Shown one piece after another: positions 52,069 through 61,338 of a stretch of 61,430 nucleotides of DNA. The notes beneath the pieces are model-generated. The model had not been told where the DNA came from. It ran no database searches and saw only the letters and a list, made by a program, of their open reading frames with translations. Source of the DNA: Chitinophaga sp. sic0106 (lineage in GTDB: Bacteria > Bacteroidota > Bacteroidia > Chitinophagales > Chitinophagaceae); the NCBI RefSeq assembly GCF_019219075.1, contig NZ_JAHUWJ010000031.1, positions 1 to 61,430 on the forward strand, read 5' to 3'. The stretch's first letter is position 1, and the number at the start of each line of letters is the position of its first letter. The translations under genes and the position numbers were made by a program.

Positions 52069-53898
52069 ATGAAGACGCTCTGGAAATACCTGAAGCCGCA
52101 TAAAAAACTCATCCTCTTATCCCTGCTGCTGGCCGGCTCCGCGCAATTACTCAACCTGCTGGACCCTATCATCTTCGGTAAAATAGTAGATAATTACGCT
52201 TCCAATCCCGGTAATCTGAGTGAGAAGGAACTGGTGAGCAGTGTACTTTACTGGCTGGGTATTGCCATTGCCATAGCCTTGCTCGCCAAAGCCCTTAAGT
52301 CTCTGCAAGAATACCTGACAAGAAAAACCGTGGCCCAGTTTGGGATGCAGATATTTAACGATGGGCTGAAACAGACGCTGCGCCTGTCGTTTCAGGAGTT
52401 CGAAGAAAACAGGAGTGGTACCACGCTCTCCATTTTACAGAAAGTAAAAACGGACGCGGAACGATTTACCAACAGCTTTATCAACGTACTTTTTTCTTCG
52501 CTGGTAGGTACTGGTTTTCTGATCTGGTATAGCATTAATAAAAACTGGATGCTGATCCCTGTATTTGTGATAGGTGTGTTAGTACTGGGTTCGCTAACGG
52601 GCCTCCTTTCCCGGAAAATCAAAACAGTGCAGCGCAGCATCAACCGGCAAACAGATGCACAGGCTGGTGTGATCACCGAAAGTTTGCGGAATATAGAGCT
52701 GGTAAAGAGCCTGGGGCTTACCTTTCCGGAGATCAGGCGCTTGAATGAGCAAACGAAAAAGATCTATGAGCTGGAGATGTACAAAGCAAAAAAGGTGAGT
52801 ACACTTTCGTTGCTGCAGGGCACTGCGCTCAACCTGTTGAAACAATCGATTTTGTTTATACTTCTTTGGCTGATATTCAGACAGGTGCTGAGTACTGGTG
52901 AGCTGATCGCCATGCAATTCATATCCACCGCCATTTTCGTGCCGTTGCAGGACCTCGGCAACATGATCCTGCAATACCGCGAAGTGGATGCCAGTATCCG
53001 CAATTTTGATAAGCTGATGAAGAAACCGGTAGAACGCCGGCCGGAGGTGCCAGTGGAGATTGGACCTTTGGAGAGCTTACGTTTTGAGGATGTGGTATTC
53101 CGTCATAAAACCGCTACCTACAACGCTATGGATGGCATTTCTTTCGCGGTACATACCGGCCAGACGATTGCCTTTGTAGGCCCGTCAGGTTCCGGTAAAT
53201 CCACGCTGGTAAAGCTGTTGGTGGGACTCTATACTCCTGTTAGCGGTAACATCTACTTTAACGAAGTAAAATCAGCAGACCTCCGTTATAACCCGCTCAG
53301 GAGGCAGATTGGCTTTGTGACCCAGGATACGCAGCTGTATGCCGGCACCATACGCGATAATATGCTGTTTGTAAAGCCCGGTGCTAGTAATGAAGAAATT
53401 ATGGAGGCCCTGAATAAGGCTTCTGCAGCGGCTTTGATCGCAAAAACAGATAAGGGAATTTATACCATGCTGGGCGAAAACGGTATGAAGCTCAGCGGAG
53501 GGGAAAAGCAACGGATTTCTATTGCCAGGGCGCTGCTACGGCAACCGCGCTTATTGATTTTCGATGAGGCAACCTCCGCCCTCGATTCCCTTACAGAAGA
53601 AGACATTACCGCTACCATCCGGGAAGTATCAGCATCCAGGGAGCAAATGACGATACTGATAGCCCATCGGTTATCTACTATTATGCATGCAGATGCTATT
53701 TACGTGCTGGAAAAGGGGAAGATAGTGGAAACAGGCAGCCATGATGAGCTGCTGGTGCAGAAGGGGCTGTATTATGCCATGTGGCGACAACAGGTGGGTG
53801 AGCGTCGCTTCCGGCCGGAAACGTTGCAGGATGCCGGTGCTGACGAGGAGGAAGAGGACGATGACGACATCATTGTGCAAAAAATAGGGCTGACCTGA
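52069..53898 (+). CDS. ABC exporter, fused permease and ATPase (MsbA/ABCB-like)
   Basis: 609 residues. Six hydrophobic spans occupy about residues 15-300, then the ATPase domain: Walker A GPSGSGKST (near 370), the signature LSGGEKQRIS, Walker B LLIFDEATSALD and a switch His in IAHRLST. A very acidic C-terminal tail (EEEEDDDD) follows. It is a homodimeric exporter of lipids, peptides or drugs; substrate not evident. It starts 75 bases from the IS481-like relic. Confidence 0.93.
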   Translation: MKTLWKYLKPHKKLILLSLLLAGSAQLLNLLDPIIFGKIVDNYASNPGNLSEKELVSSVLYWLGIAIAIALLAKALKSLQEYLTRKTVAQFGMQIFNDGLKQTLRLSFQEFEENRSGTTLSILQKVKTDAERFTNSFINVLFSSLVGTGFLIWYSINKNWMLIPVFVIGVLVLGSLTGLLSRKIKTVQRSINRQTDAQAGVITESLRNIELVKSLGLTFPEIRRLNEQTKKIYELEMYKAKKVSTLSLLQGTALNLLKQSILFILLWLIFRQVLSTGELIAMQFISTAIFVPLQDLGNMILQYREVDASIRNFDKLMKKPVERRPEVPVEIGPLESLRFEDVVFRHKTATYNAMDGISFAVHTGQTIAFVGPSGSGKSTLVKLLVGLYTPVSGNIYFNEVKSADLRYNPLRRQIGFVTQDTQLYAGTIRDNMLFVKPGASNEEIMEALNKASAAALIAKTDKGIYTMLGENGMKLSGGEKQRISIARALLRQPRLLIFDEATSALDSLTEEDITATIREVSASREQMTILIAHRLSTIMHADAIYVLEKGKIVETGSHDELLVQKGLYYAMWRQQVGERRFRPETLQDAGADEEEEDDDDIIVQKIGLT

Positions 53899-53932
53899 TG
53901 GCCAGCCCCGTAAGTATAAACTGTATGTACAA

Positions 53933-55045
53933 TTAAAGATTGTCTGGCGCAAATGCACGCTGGATAATACCACCGCCGATTACGTCATCCCCTTCATAGA
54001 AAACGGCCGACTGCCCGGGAGCAATACCTTTCACGTTTTCGTAGAAGTTCACCTTCACCTGCCCGTTTTCATTGTAAAGGTTGCTCAGCGCACCTTTATC
54101 CTTATAACGGATTTTGGTAATGGCTTCCATTCCATCAGGAATGATATCGTATTTACCCATGTTTATTTTAGCAACAAACATTTCGTTTTTCTGTAGTTCA
54201 TCTTCATTGCCGAGCACCACTGTATTGGTTTCCGGGATGATTTCCGTTACAAACACCGGGCGGCCCAGGGCAATATCAAGCCCCTTACGCTGACCGATCG
54301 TATAGAAAGGATACCCCTTGTGTTTACCTACCACAGTACCATCTGCGAGTACGAAATTACCACCGTTTACACGTTCCTCGAGGCCTTCCACTTTGCGTTT
54401 CAGGAATCCGCGGTAGTCGTTGTCCGGCACAAAGCAGATCTCATAGCTCTCCGCTTTCTTCGCCAGTTCAGGGTAACCGAAGTCGAAGGCCATTTGCCTG
54501 ATCTCCGTTTTGCGGTATTTACCCAGTGGTAGCATGGTGCGCGCGAGTACATCCTGCTGGATGCCCCACAGTACGTAGCTTTGATCCTTCAGTTCGTCTA
54601 TCCCTTTGCTGATAACCATGCGGCCATTATCATGCCGGCGAATCTGGCCGTAGTGGCCTGTCGCAATAAATTCGCAATCCAGTGCATCGGCGCGTTTCAT
54701 GAGTGCACGCCATTTGATATGGGTATTACAGAGTACACACGGGTTAGGTGTGCGGCCTGCAATGTATTCATCTACGAAGTTATTGATAACAAAATCGCCG
54801 AATTCGTCGCGGATATCCAGCACAAAGTGCGGGAAACCGTGATGCACCGCAGCTGCGCGGGCATCATTAAATGAATCGAGGTTACAGCAGCCGGTTTCTT
54901 TCTTGCTGGCACCAGCCGACGCATAATCCCAGGTTTTCATGGTGATACCCACCACTTCATAGCCCTGTTCGTGTAACATCAGTGCTGTTACAGTACTGTC
55001 GATTCCGCCACTCATGGCAACCAGCACTTTTCCAAGCTTGCTCAT
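53933..55045 (-). CDS. mnmA: tRNA-specific 2-thiouridylase MnmA
   Basis: 370 residues. It thiolates U34 of tRNAs for Lys, Glu and Gln. The PP-loop is SGGIDS (residues 12-17). The two catalytic cysteines are Cys103 (NPCVLCN) and Cys204 (YEICFVPD), and the CC pair near 53-54 is also conserved. It is convergent with the ABC exporter, 34 bases apart, and divergent from the uronate operon. A TAATTTTG -7-like element lies at 55065-55072 on the minus strand. Confidence 0.97.
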   Translation of the reverse strand: MSKLGKVLVAMSGGIDSTVTALMLHEQGYEVVGITMKTWDYASAGASKKETGCCNLDSFNDARAAAVHHGFPHFVLDIRDEFGDFVINNFVDEYIAGRTPNPCVLCNTHIKWRALMKRADALDCEFIATGHYGQIRRHDNGRMVISKGIDELKDQSYVLWGIQQDVLARTMLPLGKYRKTEIRQMAFDFGYPELAKKAESYEICFVPDNDYRGFLKRKVEGLEERVNGGNFVLADGTVVGKHKGYPFYTIGQRKGLDIALGRPVFVTEIIPETNTVVLGNEDELQKNEMFVAKINMGKYDIIPDGMEAITKIRYKDKGALSNLYNENGQVKVNFYENVKGIAPGQSAVFYEGDDVIGGGIIQRAFAPDNL

Positions 55046-55218
55046 TAAATTTGTTTTAAGGATGCAAAATTACTTAAAATCCTGCCAATGCCCGTACACA
55101 TATTATCGATTATGCCAATACCACAATCAATTTTTACTATGGGATGATACGTTTTTGGCCTGGTTTAGCAATTATTTAGCTTCTTGCTACAAATTGTTAA
55201 TTTAGCGCGCTATATTTA

Positions 55219-56736
55219 ATGTCCAAACAAGAGGAAATGTTACCAATACTCAATCAGGAGCTCGTACTTCAAAGAGCAGATTCCGGCGTTAGTGAAAACC
55301 AGTTTCAATTCCCGGAAAAAATACTACAATTCGGCACAGGCGTACTGTTACGCGGCCTGGTAGACTATCTGGTAGATAAAGCCAACAAGCAACAGGTGTT
55401 CCAGGGCCGCGTGGTGGTGATCAAGTCCACCGACGGCGATACCAACGATTTTGACCAGCAAAATTCATTGTACACCACTCATATTAAAGGAATTTCTCAA
55501 GGAGAATTAGTTGATAGCGTACTGATCAATGCTTCTATTTCCCGTGTTTTGCAATCGAATGCAGACTGGAGTAAGGCGTTGGAGGCTGTGCATCAGCCTG
55601 AATTACAAATCATTATATCTAATACAACAGAAGTAGGCATCCAGTACCTGGCTGAAAAAGTGACCGCCGGCGTGCCTGCCAGCTATCCGGGTAAACTGCT
55701 GGCCATCCTCTGGGAGCGCTACCAATACTTTAAAGGCAGCAGCAACACCGGTTTCGTAATCGTACCAACAGAACTGGTGGTAGATAACGGGAAATTATTG
55801 AAAGATATCGTGCTCAAACTGGCGGCCTTCAATGAAATGCCGGCAGGCTTCATTGATTGGATCAACAGCGATAACCATTTTTGCAGTAGCCTGGTAGACC
55901 GCATCGTTCCCGGAAAGCCTCGTAATCTCCCGGAAATGGATGAAAAAGCAGGTTATACCGATCAGCTGTGGATAGAAGTAGAGCCATTCCTGTTATGGGC
56001 CATCGAAGGCAATGAATATATCCGCTCTGTGCTGTCGTTCCACCAAACAGACGAACGGATGCTGATACAGCCCGATATTACACCGTTCCGTGAGCAAAAA
56101 CTGCGCATTCTCAACGGTTCCCATACCGCCGCCGTACCAATGGCTTATCTGTCGGGCCTCAACACCGTATACGAAGCCATGGAAAACGAATACATGCGTA
56201 ATTTTTTCCAACAGGTAATTTTAGAAGAAATTCTGCCAACCATTAAAGATATTTGTCCTACGGCGCCTGCATTTGCCACGGACGTGCTGGACCGCTTTGC
56301 CAATCCGTTTATCGCGCATAAGCTGATCAGCATTACCTTCCAGGAGAGCTCAAAGATGAATGCCCGCAATGTGCGTACGCTGTTGCGTTATTACGAACAA
56401 AAGAAAACCCTGCCACCGTACATCTGCCTCGGGTTTGCAGCCATGCTGCTGTTCCTGAAGCCGGTAAAACAGGAAGCAGGTAAATACTACGGTGCCAGAG
56501 ATGGGGAGGATTACCTGATTACAGACGATAACATCGCCATTTTTGCGGAGTACTGGGCTCAACGCACCACTACCTATGAAATGGTGGCTAAAATAGCTGC
56601 GGACACGCGTTTGTGGGAAGTAAGCCTGCATGCTATCCCTGGCTTTACCGCCACTATCAGTGAACATTTGGATCAATTACTAGAACAGGGAGTGAAGTCC
56701 TTTATCCGCCAGGAGCTGGCTTCCTCTGGTTTATAA
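55219..56736 (+). CDS. uxaB: Tagaturonate reductase
   Basis: 505 residues of the mannitol/hexuronate dehydrogenase family, with an N-terminal Rossmann-like part (FGTGVLLRGLVDYLVDKAN) and a C-terminal helical domain with the conserved NGSHTA and K of the active site region (KLRILNGSHTA). It reduces tagaturonate to altronate with NADH. It is the first gene of a five-gene uronate operon, 13 bases before uxaC. Fructuronate reductase (uxuB) is the closest alternative. Confidence 0.88.
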   Translation: MSKQEEMLPILNQELVLQRADSGVSENQFQFPEKILQFGTGVLLRGLVDYLVDKANKQQVFQGRVVVIKSTDGDTNDFDQQNSLYTTHIKGISQGELVDSVLINASISRVLQSNADWSKALEAVHQPELQIIISNTTEVGIQYLAEKVTAGVPASYPGKLLAILWERYQYFKGSSNTGFVIVPTELVVDNGKLLKDIVLKLAAFNEMPAGFIDWINSDNHFCSSLVDRIVPGKPRNLPEMDEKAGYTDQLWIEVEPFLLWAIEGNEYIRSVLSFHQTDERMLIQPDITPFREQKLRILNGSHTAAVPMAYLSGLNTVYEAMENEYMRNFFQQVILEEILPTIKDICPTAPAFATDVLDRFANPFIAHKLISITFQESSKMNARNVRTLLRYYEQKKTLPPYICLGFAAMLLFLKPVKQEAGKYYGARDGEDYLITDDNIAIFAEYWAQRTTTYEMVAKIAADTRLWEVSLHAIPGFTATISEHLDQLLEQGVKSFIRQELASSGL

Positions 56737-56749
56737 ATTCTACAGTGCT

Positions 56750-58144
56750 ATGAAACAATTTTTGTCGGAAGATTTTTTGCTGCAAACAGAAACGGCTAAA
56801 CGCTTATACTTTGACTATGCACAGGCGATGCCTGTGATCGATTACCATAACCACCTGCCTCCGGATGAAATTGCGCAGAACAAGGTGTTTGCCAACCTCA
56901 CGGAGATCTGGTTGAAAGGAGATCACTACAAGTGGAGAGCGATGCGTGCCAACGGAGTGGCGGAGCAATTCATCACCGGCGACGCGGATGATTTCACCAA
57001 ATTCAAACATTGGGCAGCTACCTCCCCGTACACCATGCGCAACCCGCTCTATCACTGGTCGCACATGGAGCTGCAAAATCCGTTTGGTATTACCGATCTG
57101 TTAAGCGAATCTACCGCCGAAAGTATTTACCAGCGCTGTAATGAGCAGCTGCCAGGTCTCAGCACCCGGGCCCTGCTGACGCACTATCACGTAACCACGC
57201 TCTGTACCACGGATGATCCGGTGGATTCACTGGAACACCACGCCGCTATTGCCGCCAATCCATTTGGAACGGCGGTGCTGCCTACCTTCCGCCCCGACAG
57301 GGCCATGGCCGTGGATAACCCGGCTGCTTTCAACGCGTTTGTGGATAAGTTGTCGGAAGTGCTGAACAGCGATATTAATAGCTATGATAAGCTGCTGGCG
57401 GCTTTGCAGCAGCGCCATGACTATTTCCATGAAAAAGGCGGGCGGCTGAGTGATCACGGACAGAGCGCCTTTTATTTTAAAACCGCTACTCCAGCGGAAC
57501 TGGAACAAATTTTCCAGCAGGCAAGAACCGGTAAAGTAGCCACAGAACTGCAGAATGAGCAGTTCAGAACAGCCGTGCTGCTGCAGATCTGCGAGTGGAA
57601 CCACGCTAAAGGCTGGGCACAGCAGTTCCACGTAGGAGCCATCCGTAATAACAACACACGGCTGTTGCAGTCCTATGGCGCTGATGCCGGCGTTGATTCT
57701 ATCGGCGACTGGAAAAATGCTGTTGCCATGAGTGCGTTCCTGAATGAACTAGATAAGAAAAATAAACTGGCTAAAACCGTTTTATATAATCTGAACGGGG
57801 CCGATAATGATGTATTTGCAGCGATGGCGGGCAACTTCCAGGATGGCAGCATACCGGGTAAAATCCAGTATGGCTCCGGTTGGTGGTTCCTGGATCAGAA
57901 AGACGGAATGGAAAAACAAATGAACTGCTTAAGCAATATGGGCCTGCTTTCCAGGTTCGTTGGCATGCTTACGGACTCACGTAGTTTCCTTTCTTATTCG
58001 CGTCATGAATATTTCCGTCGTATTTTGTGCAACCTCCTGGGTCGGGATGTGGAAAATGGAGAGCTTCCTAACGATATTGCATGGTTAGGGAAAATGGTGC
58101 AGGATATTTGTTACAATAATGCAAAAGCATATTTCGGATTCTAA
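56750..58144 (+). CDS. uxaC: Glucuronate isomerase
   Basis: 464 residues, normal length. A metal-dependent isomerase of the amidohydrolase type, with DYHNHLPPDEIA near the start and later conserved Arg and His residues (QFHVGAIRNNN, GADAG). It converts glucuronate to fructuronate and galacturonate to tagaturonate. Its stop overlaps the kdgK start by one base, so translation is coupled. Confidence 0.95.
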   Translation: MKQFLSEDFLLQTETAKRLYFDYAQAMPVIDYHNHLPPDEIAQNKVFANLTEIWLKGDHYKWRAMRANGVAEQFITGDADDFTKFKHWAATSPYTMRNPLYHWSHMELQNPFGITDLLSESTAESIYQRCNEQLPGLSTRALLTHYHVTTLCTTDDPVDSLEHHAAIAANPFGTAVLPTFRPDRAMAVDNPAAFNAFVDKLSEVLNSDINSYDKLLAALQQRHDYFHEKGGRLSDHGQSAFYFKTATPAELEQIFQQARTGKVATELQNEQFRTAVLLQICEWNHAKGWAQQFHVGAIRNNNTRLLQSYGADAGVDSIGDWKNAVAMSAFLNELDKKNKLAKTVLYNLNGADNDVFAAMAGNFQDGSIPGKIQYGSGWWFLDQKDGMEKQMNCLSNMGLLSRFVGMLTDSRSFLSYSRHEYFRRILCNLLGRDVENGELPNDIAWLGKMVQDICYNNAKAYFGF

Positions 58145-59142
58145 TGAAAGCAGTAAAAGTTATTACGTTTGGGGAGATCCTGCTGAGGCTCTCCCCGCAG
58201 CTGTCGGAGCATACAGCTGCCATCTACGTAGGAGGGGCTGAGGCCAATGTGGCCGCAGCCCTGGCTCAATGGGGCACGCCTGCATCCTACCTGAGTAAAG
58301 TTCCCGACAACGGCTTATCCCGCGATGTACTGGCCCAGCTGAGCGCATTGGGGATTGAAACCGACAGAATGTTATGGGGTGGGGACCGCATCGGTATTTA
58401 TTACCTGGCGCAAGGTAGTGACCTCAAGCATGCCGAGGTGGTGTACGATCGTAAGTATTCTTCCTTTGCTGGCATTCAGCCGGGTACGGTGGACTGGGAT
58501 AGTCTGCTGGGCGATGCGGAATGGTTCCACTGGAGTGCCATTACCCCTGCCTTGAACCCTGATGCCGCCGTTATTTGTAAAGAGGTGCTCGAAGCTGCTA
58601 CCCGCAAGGGCTTGACTATCTCCACAGACCTGAATTTCCGAAGTAAACTCTGGCAATATGGCAAAAAGCCATTTGAAGTAATGCCGGAACTGGTGGAATA
58701 CTGTGATGTGGTGATGGGCAATATCTGGGCGGCACACACCATGCTGGATACCTCCCTGAATACCGTAGCCCTGGAGCAGGACAAACAGGAAGTATACATT
58801 GAGCAGGCTACAGTGGTGGCTAAAGAGATTACCGATCGCTTCAAACGCTGTAAGCGTGTGGCTTTCACCTTCCGGTTTTCTTCAGCAGCCACGCATAACC
58901 ACTACTATGCGTTTTATTATAACGATGGTAATGTGGCGGTGAGCAAGGCATATGACACGGATCAGGTGGTGGACAGGGTAGGCAGCGGGGATTGCTTTAT
59001 GGCAGGCCTGATACATGCCCAGCTGGCAGGAAAGGATGATCAGGGTATCATCTCTTTTGCAGCAGCAGCCGCTTATTCCAAGTTTTTTGTTAAGGGAGAT
59101 TTTAATACTACTTCGGTAGAGGACATATATAAATTGATGTAG
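58144..59142 (+). CDS. kdgK: 2-keto-3-deoxygluconate kinase, PfkB family
   Basis: 332 residues, sugar kinase fold. The PfkB signature two near the end is DRVGSGDCFMAG, with Asp as catalytic base; an N-terminal GGAEANVAAALAQWG is typical of the family. It phosphorylates KDG to KDPG. It starts inside the uxaC stop codon and ends two bases before the aldolase ATG. Confidence 0.93.
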   Translation: MKAVKVITFGEILLRLSPQLSEHTAAIYVGGAEANVAAALAQWGTPASYLSKVPDNGLSRDVLAQLSALGIETDRMLWGGDRIGIYYLAQGSDLKHAEVVYDRKYSSFAGIQPGTVDWDSLLGDAEWFHWSAITPALNPDAAVICKEVLEAATRKGLTISTDLNFRSKLWQYGKKPFEVMPELVEYCDVVMGNIWAAHTMLDTSLNTVALEQDKQEVYIEQATVVAKEITDRFKRCKRVAFTFRFSSAATHNHYYAFYYNDGNVAVSKAYDTDQVVDRVGSGDCFMAGLIHAQLAGKDDQGIISFAAAAAYSKFFVKGDFNTTSVEDIYKLM

Positions 59143-59144
59143 AC

Positions 59145-59807
59145 ATGGCACCGAAATCAGAAATTATTTTAGCTGCTTTCAGGCAGAGCGGGGTTATCCC
59201 GGTTTTTTATCATGAAGATGTGACCGTTTGCCTGGAGGTATTGCAGGCCTGTTACGACGGTGGACTGCGGGTATTTGAGTTTACCAGTCGCGGCGCCGCT
59301 GCCAGGGCTAACTTCAAGGCTATGCTGGAAAAGAAGAACGCCGGCATGCCGGAAATGTACCTTGGTATTGGTACCATCAAGAATGCGGACGACGCAGCAT
59401 TTTTCGCAGATGCGGGTGCTGATTTCATCGTTTGCCCGATTGCAGATCCCGCTACTGCTGCTATCTGTCATGAAAAGCAGATCACCTGGATCCCGGGTTG
59501 TATGACGCCTACAGAAATTTCAGTAGCAGAAAAAAATGGTGCTCAACTGGTTAAGCTGTTTCCTGGTAATGTGCTCGGTCCTGGTTTTGCCACTGCGATC
59601 AAGCCTTTGTTCCCTAACCTTAAATTTATGCCTACCGGTGGGGTAGAACCTACTGCGGAGAGCATGAAAAGCTGGTTTGACGCGGGTGTGGTATGCGTAG
59701 GCATGGGCTCCAACCTGCTGTCAAAATCCCTGATCGAGAACCGTGATTGGGCAGGTTTGAAAGAAAAAGTTATGCAAACGTTTGCAATTCTGAAAGGCTT
59801 GCAGTAA
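59145..59807 (+). CDS. eda: KDPG/KHG aldolase
   Basis: 220 residues, TIM-barrel. Residues of the class I site: Glu/Arg in VFEFTSRG, the Schiff-base Lys in VKLFPGNVLG, and PGCMTPTE and MPTGGVEPT phosphate-binding segments. It splits KDPG into pyruvate and glyceraldehyde-3-phosphate, completing the lower part of the uronate route. It is 35 bases before the transporter. Confidence 0.95.
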   Translation: MAPKSEIILAAFRQSGVIPVFYHEDVTVCLEVLQACYDGGLRVFEFTSRGAAARANFKAMLEKKNAGMPEMYLGIGTIKNADDAAFFADAGADFIVCPIADPATAAICHEKQITWIPGCMTPTEISVAEKNGAQLVKLFPGNVLGPGFATAIKPLFPNLKFMPTGGVEPTAESMKSWFDAGVVCVGMGSNLLSKSLIENRDWAGLKEKVMQTFAILKGLQ

Positions 59808-59842
59808 ATTAAGCCTCTTTATAAATTCCAAATTCAGCCGAA

Positions 59843-61183
59843 ATGGATTCCACAACTTTAGGTAAATATCGCTGGCGTGTATGTGCGCTGTTGTTTTTTG
59901 CGACCACGATTAATTATGTAGACAGACAGGTAATTGGGTTATTGAAAGATACCCTTGCCCTTGAATTCAGTTGGACAGAGAAGGATTACAGCTATGTAGT
60001 AATGGCGTTTTCCGCTTCCTATGCGCTTGGTTTGCTGGTATTTGGACGCCTTATTGATAAAATCGGCAGTAAACTGGGTTATGCCCTTTCTGTCACTGTT
60101 TGGAGTATTTCCGCTATGGCGCATGCCATTGCAAAATCCACCTTCGGTTTTGGTGCAGCCCGTTCTGTACTGGGTGTGAGCGAAGCCGGTAACTTCCCGG
60201 CAGCTATCAAGTCGGTGGCTGAATGGTTTCCTAAGAAAGAGAGAGCATTTGCGACCGGTATATTTAACTCCGGCGCCAATATCGCCGCTATCGTAGGCCC
60301 TCCTACCGTGTACTGGATCTTACGTAATTACCACTGGCAAACGGCCTTTATCTGGACTGGTGCCATCGGTTTTGTATGGCTGTTCTTCTGGTGGATTTGG
60401 TATGAAATCCCTTCCAAACAAAAAAGACTGAAAAAAGCTGAATATGACCACATCCACTCTGATAATGAAGAAGTATCGGAGGAAGATGCGAAGAAAGGCG
60501 TGAAATGGGGTAAACTGTTTGCCATCAGACAAACATGGGCATTCATTTTCGGTAAATTGCTGACTGATCCAATCTGGTGGTTCTATCTGTTCTGGCTGCC
60601 TACCTATCTTTCCTCTACTTTCGGCATTGACATGGCAAGCACCGGCGGATGGCCGCTGATCGTGGTGTATACCATCTCCAGCGTGGGTAGCATCGGTGGA
60701 GGATGGTTATCTTCCTACCTGATCAACAAAAAAGGCTGGCCTGTATTTAAAGCCAGAAAAGTTTCCATGCTGTTCTTCGCCCTTTGCGTACTGCCGGTAG
60801 TGTTAGTGCCTTATATCCCGAACCTGGCTGTAGGTCTTGGTTTGATCGGATTGGCTACTGCAGCACACCAGGCATGGTCTGCCAATATCTTCACTACCGT
60901 GTCTGACATGTTCCCTAAAAAGGCGGTGAGCTCTGTAGTAGGTATCGGTGGTATGGCTGGTTCCGTGGGTGGTACACTGTTTCCGCTGGTAGTAGGTATT
61001 ATCCTGGATCACTATAAAGTGCTGGGTAAACTCTCCCTGGGTTACGGTATTATCCTCACCATCTGTGGTTTGGCTTACCTGCTGGCATGGCTGATGATGC
61101 ATATTTTTGCACCAAGAATGGAAGAAGTAAAACTCGATGATGAAACTCCTGTAACAGCTGCTCCTACCGGACAACACGTGTAA
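59843..61183 (+). CDS. exuT: MFS hexuronate transporter (ExuT-like)
   Basis: 446 residues with about 12 hydrophobic spans. The first loop carries NYVDRQVIG and the region after span two FGRLIDKIGSK, as in the anion:cation symporter family; the central loop (residues about 200-235) is long and charged. Placement after uronate catabolism genes makes import of galacturonate or glucuronate the likely role. It is the last gene of the operon. Confidence 0.9.
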   Translation: MDSTTLGKYRWRVCALLFFATTINYVDRQVIGLLKDTLALEFSWTEKDYSYVVMAFSASYALGLLVFGRLIDKIGSKLGYALSVTVWSISAMAHAIAKSTFGFGAARSVLGVSEAGNFPAAIKSVAEWFPKKERAFATGIFNSGANIAAIVGPPTVYWILRNYHWQTAFIWTGAIGFVWLFFWWIWYEIPSKQKRLKKAEYDHIHSDNEEVSEEDAKKGVKWGKLFAIRQTWAFIFGKLLTDPIWWFYLFWLPTYLSSTFGIDMASTGGWPLIVVYTISSVGSIGGGWLSSYLINKKGWPVFKARKVSMLFFALCVLPVVLVPYIPNLAVGLGLIGLATAAHQAWSANIFTTVSDMFPKKAVSSVVGIGGMAGSVGGTLFPLVVGIILDHYKVLGKLSLGYGIILTICGLAYLLAWLMMHIFAPRMEEVKLDDETPVTAAPTGQHV

Positions 61184-61230
61184 AACAGGTTCAAATAAGT
61201 ATTCGTTTAAGTAGAGTACCATTAAGTATA

Positions 61231-61257
61231 AGAGTCAGGGGATGCGGCCCTGACTCT
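61231..61257 (+). terminator. Intrinsic terminator of the uronate operon
   Basis: A 10-bp perfect stem AGAGTCAGGG (61231-61240) with CCCTGACTCT (61248-61257), loop of 7 bases, followed by a run of T from 61257. It lies 48 bases after the exuT stop. Confidence 0.85.
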
Positions 61258-61293
61258 TTTTTTGTGCCGCTGTGTTTTGACCGGCACAAAAAA
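61258..61293. repeat. 12-bp inverted repeat directly after the terminator
   Basis: TTTTTTGTGCCG (61258-61269) and CGGCACAAAAAA (61282-61293) are perfect complements with a 12-base loop. The left arm overlaps the T run of the terminator, so the two structures compete. Confidence 0.75.
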
Positions 61294-61310
61294 GGGGCCC
61301 CAAGGTAGTC

Positions 61311-61338
61311 ATGGTCGGAAGAAATTTCTTCCGACCAT
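61311..61338. repeat. 28-bp perfect palindrome
   Basis: Both 14-base halves (left half ATGGTCGGAAGAAA) are perfect complements with no loop. It is the third inverted repeat within 108 bases. No gene is seen in 61339-61430, which is AT-rich. Candidate operator of a gene beyond the window or a terminator in the other direction. Confidence 0.75.
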
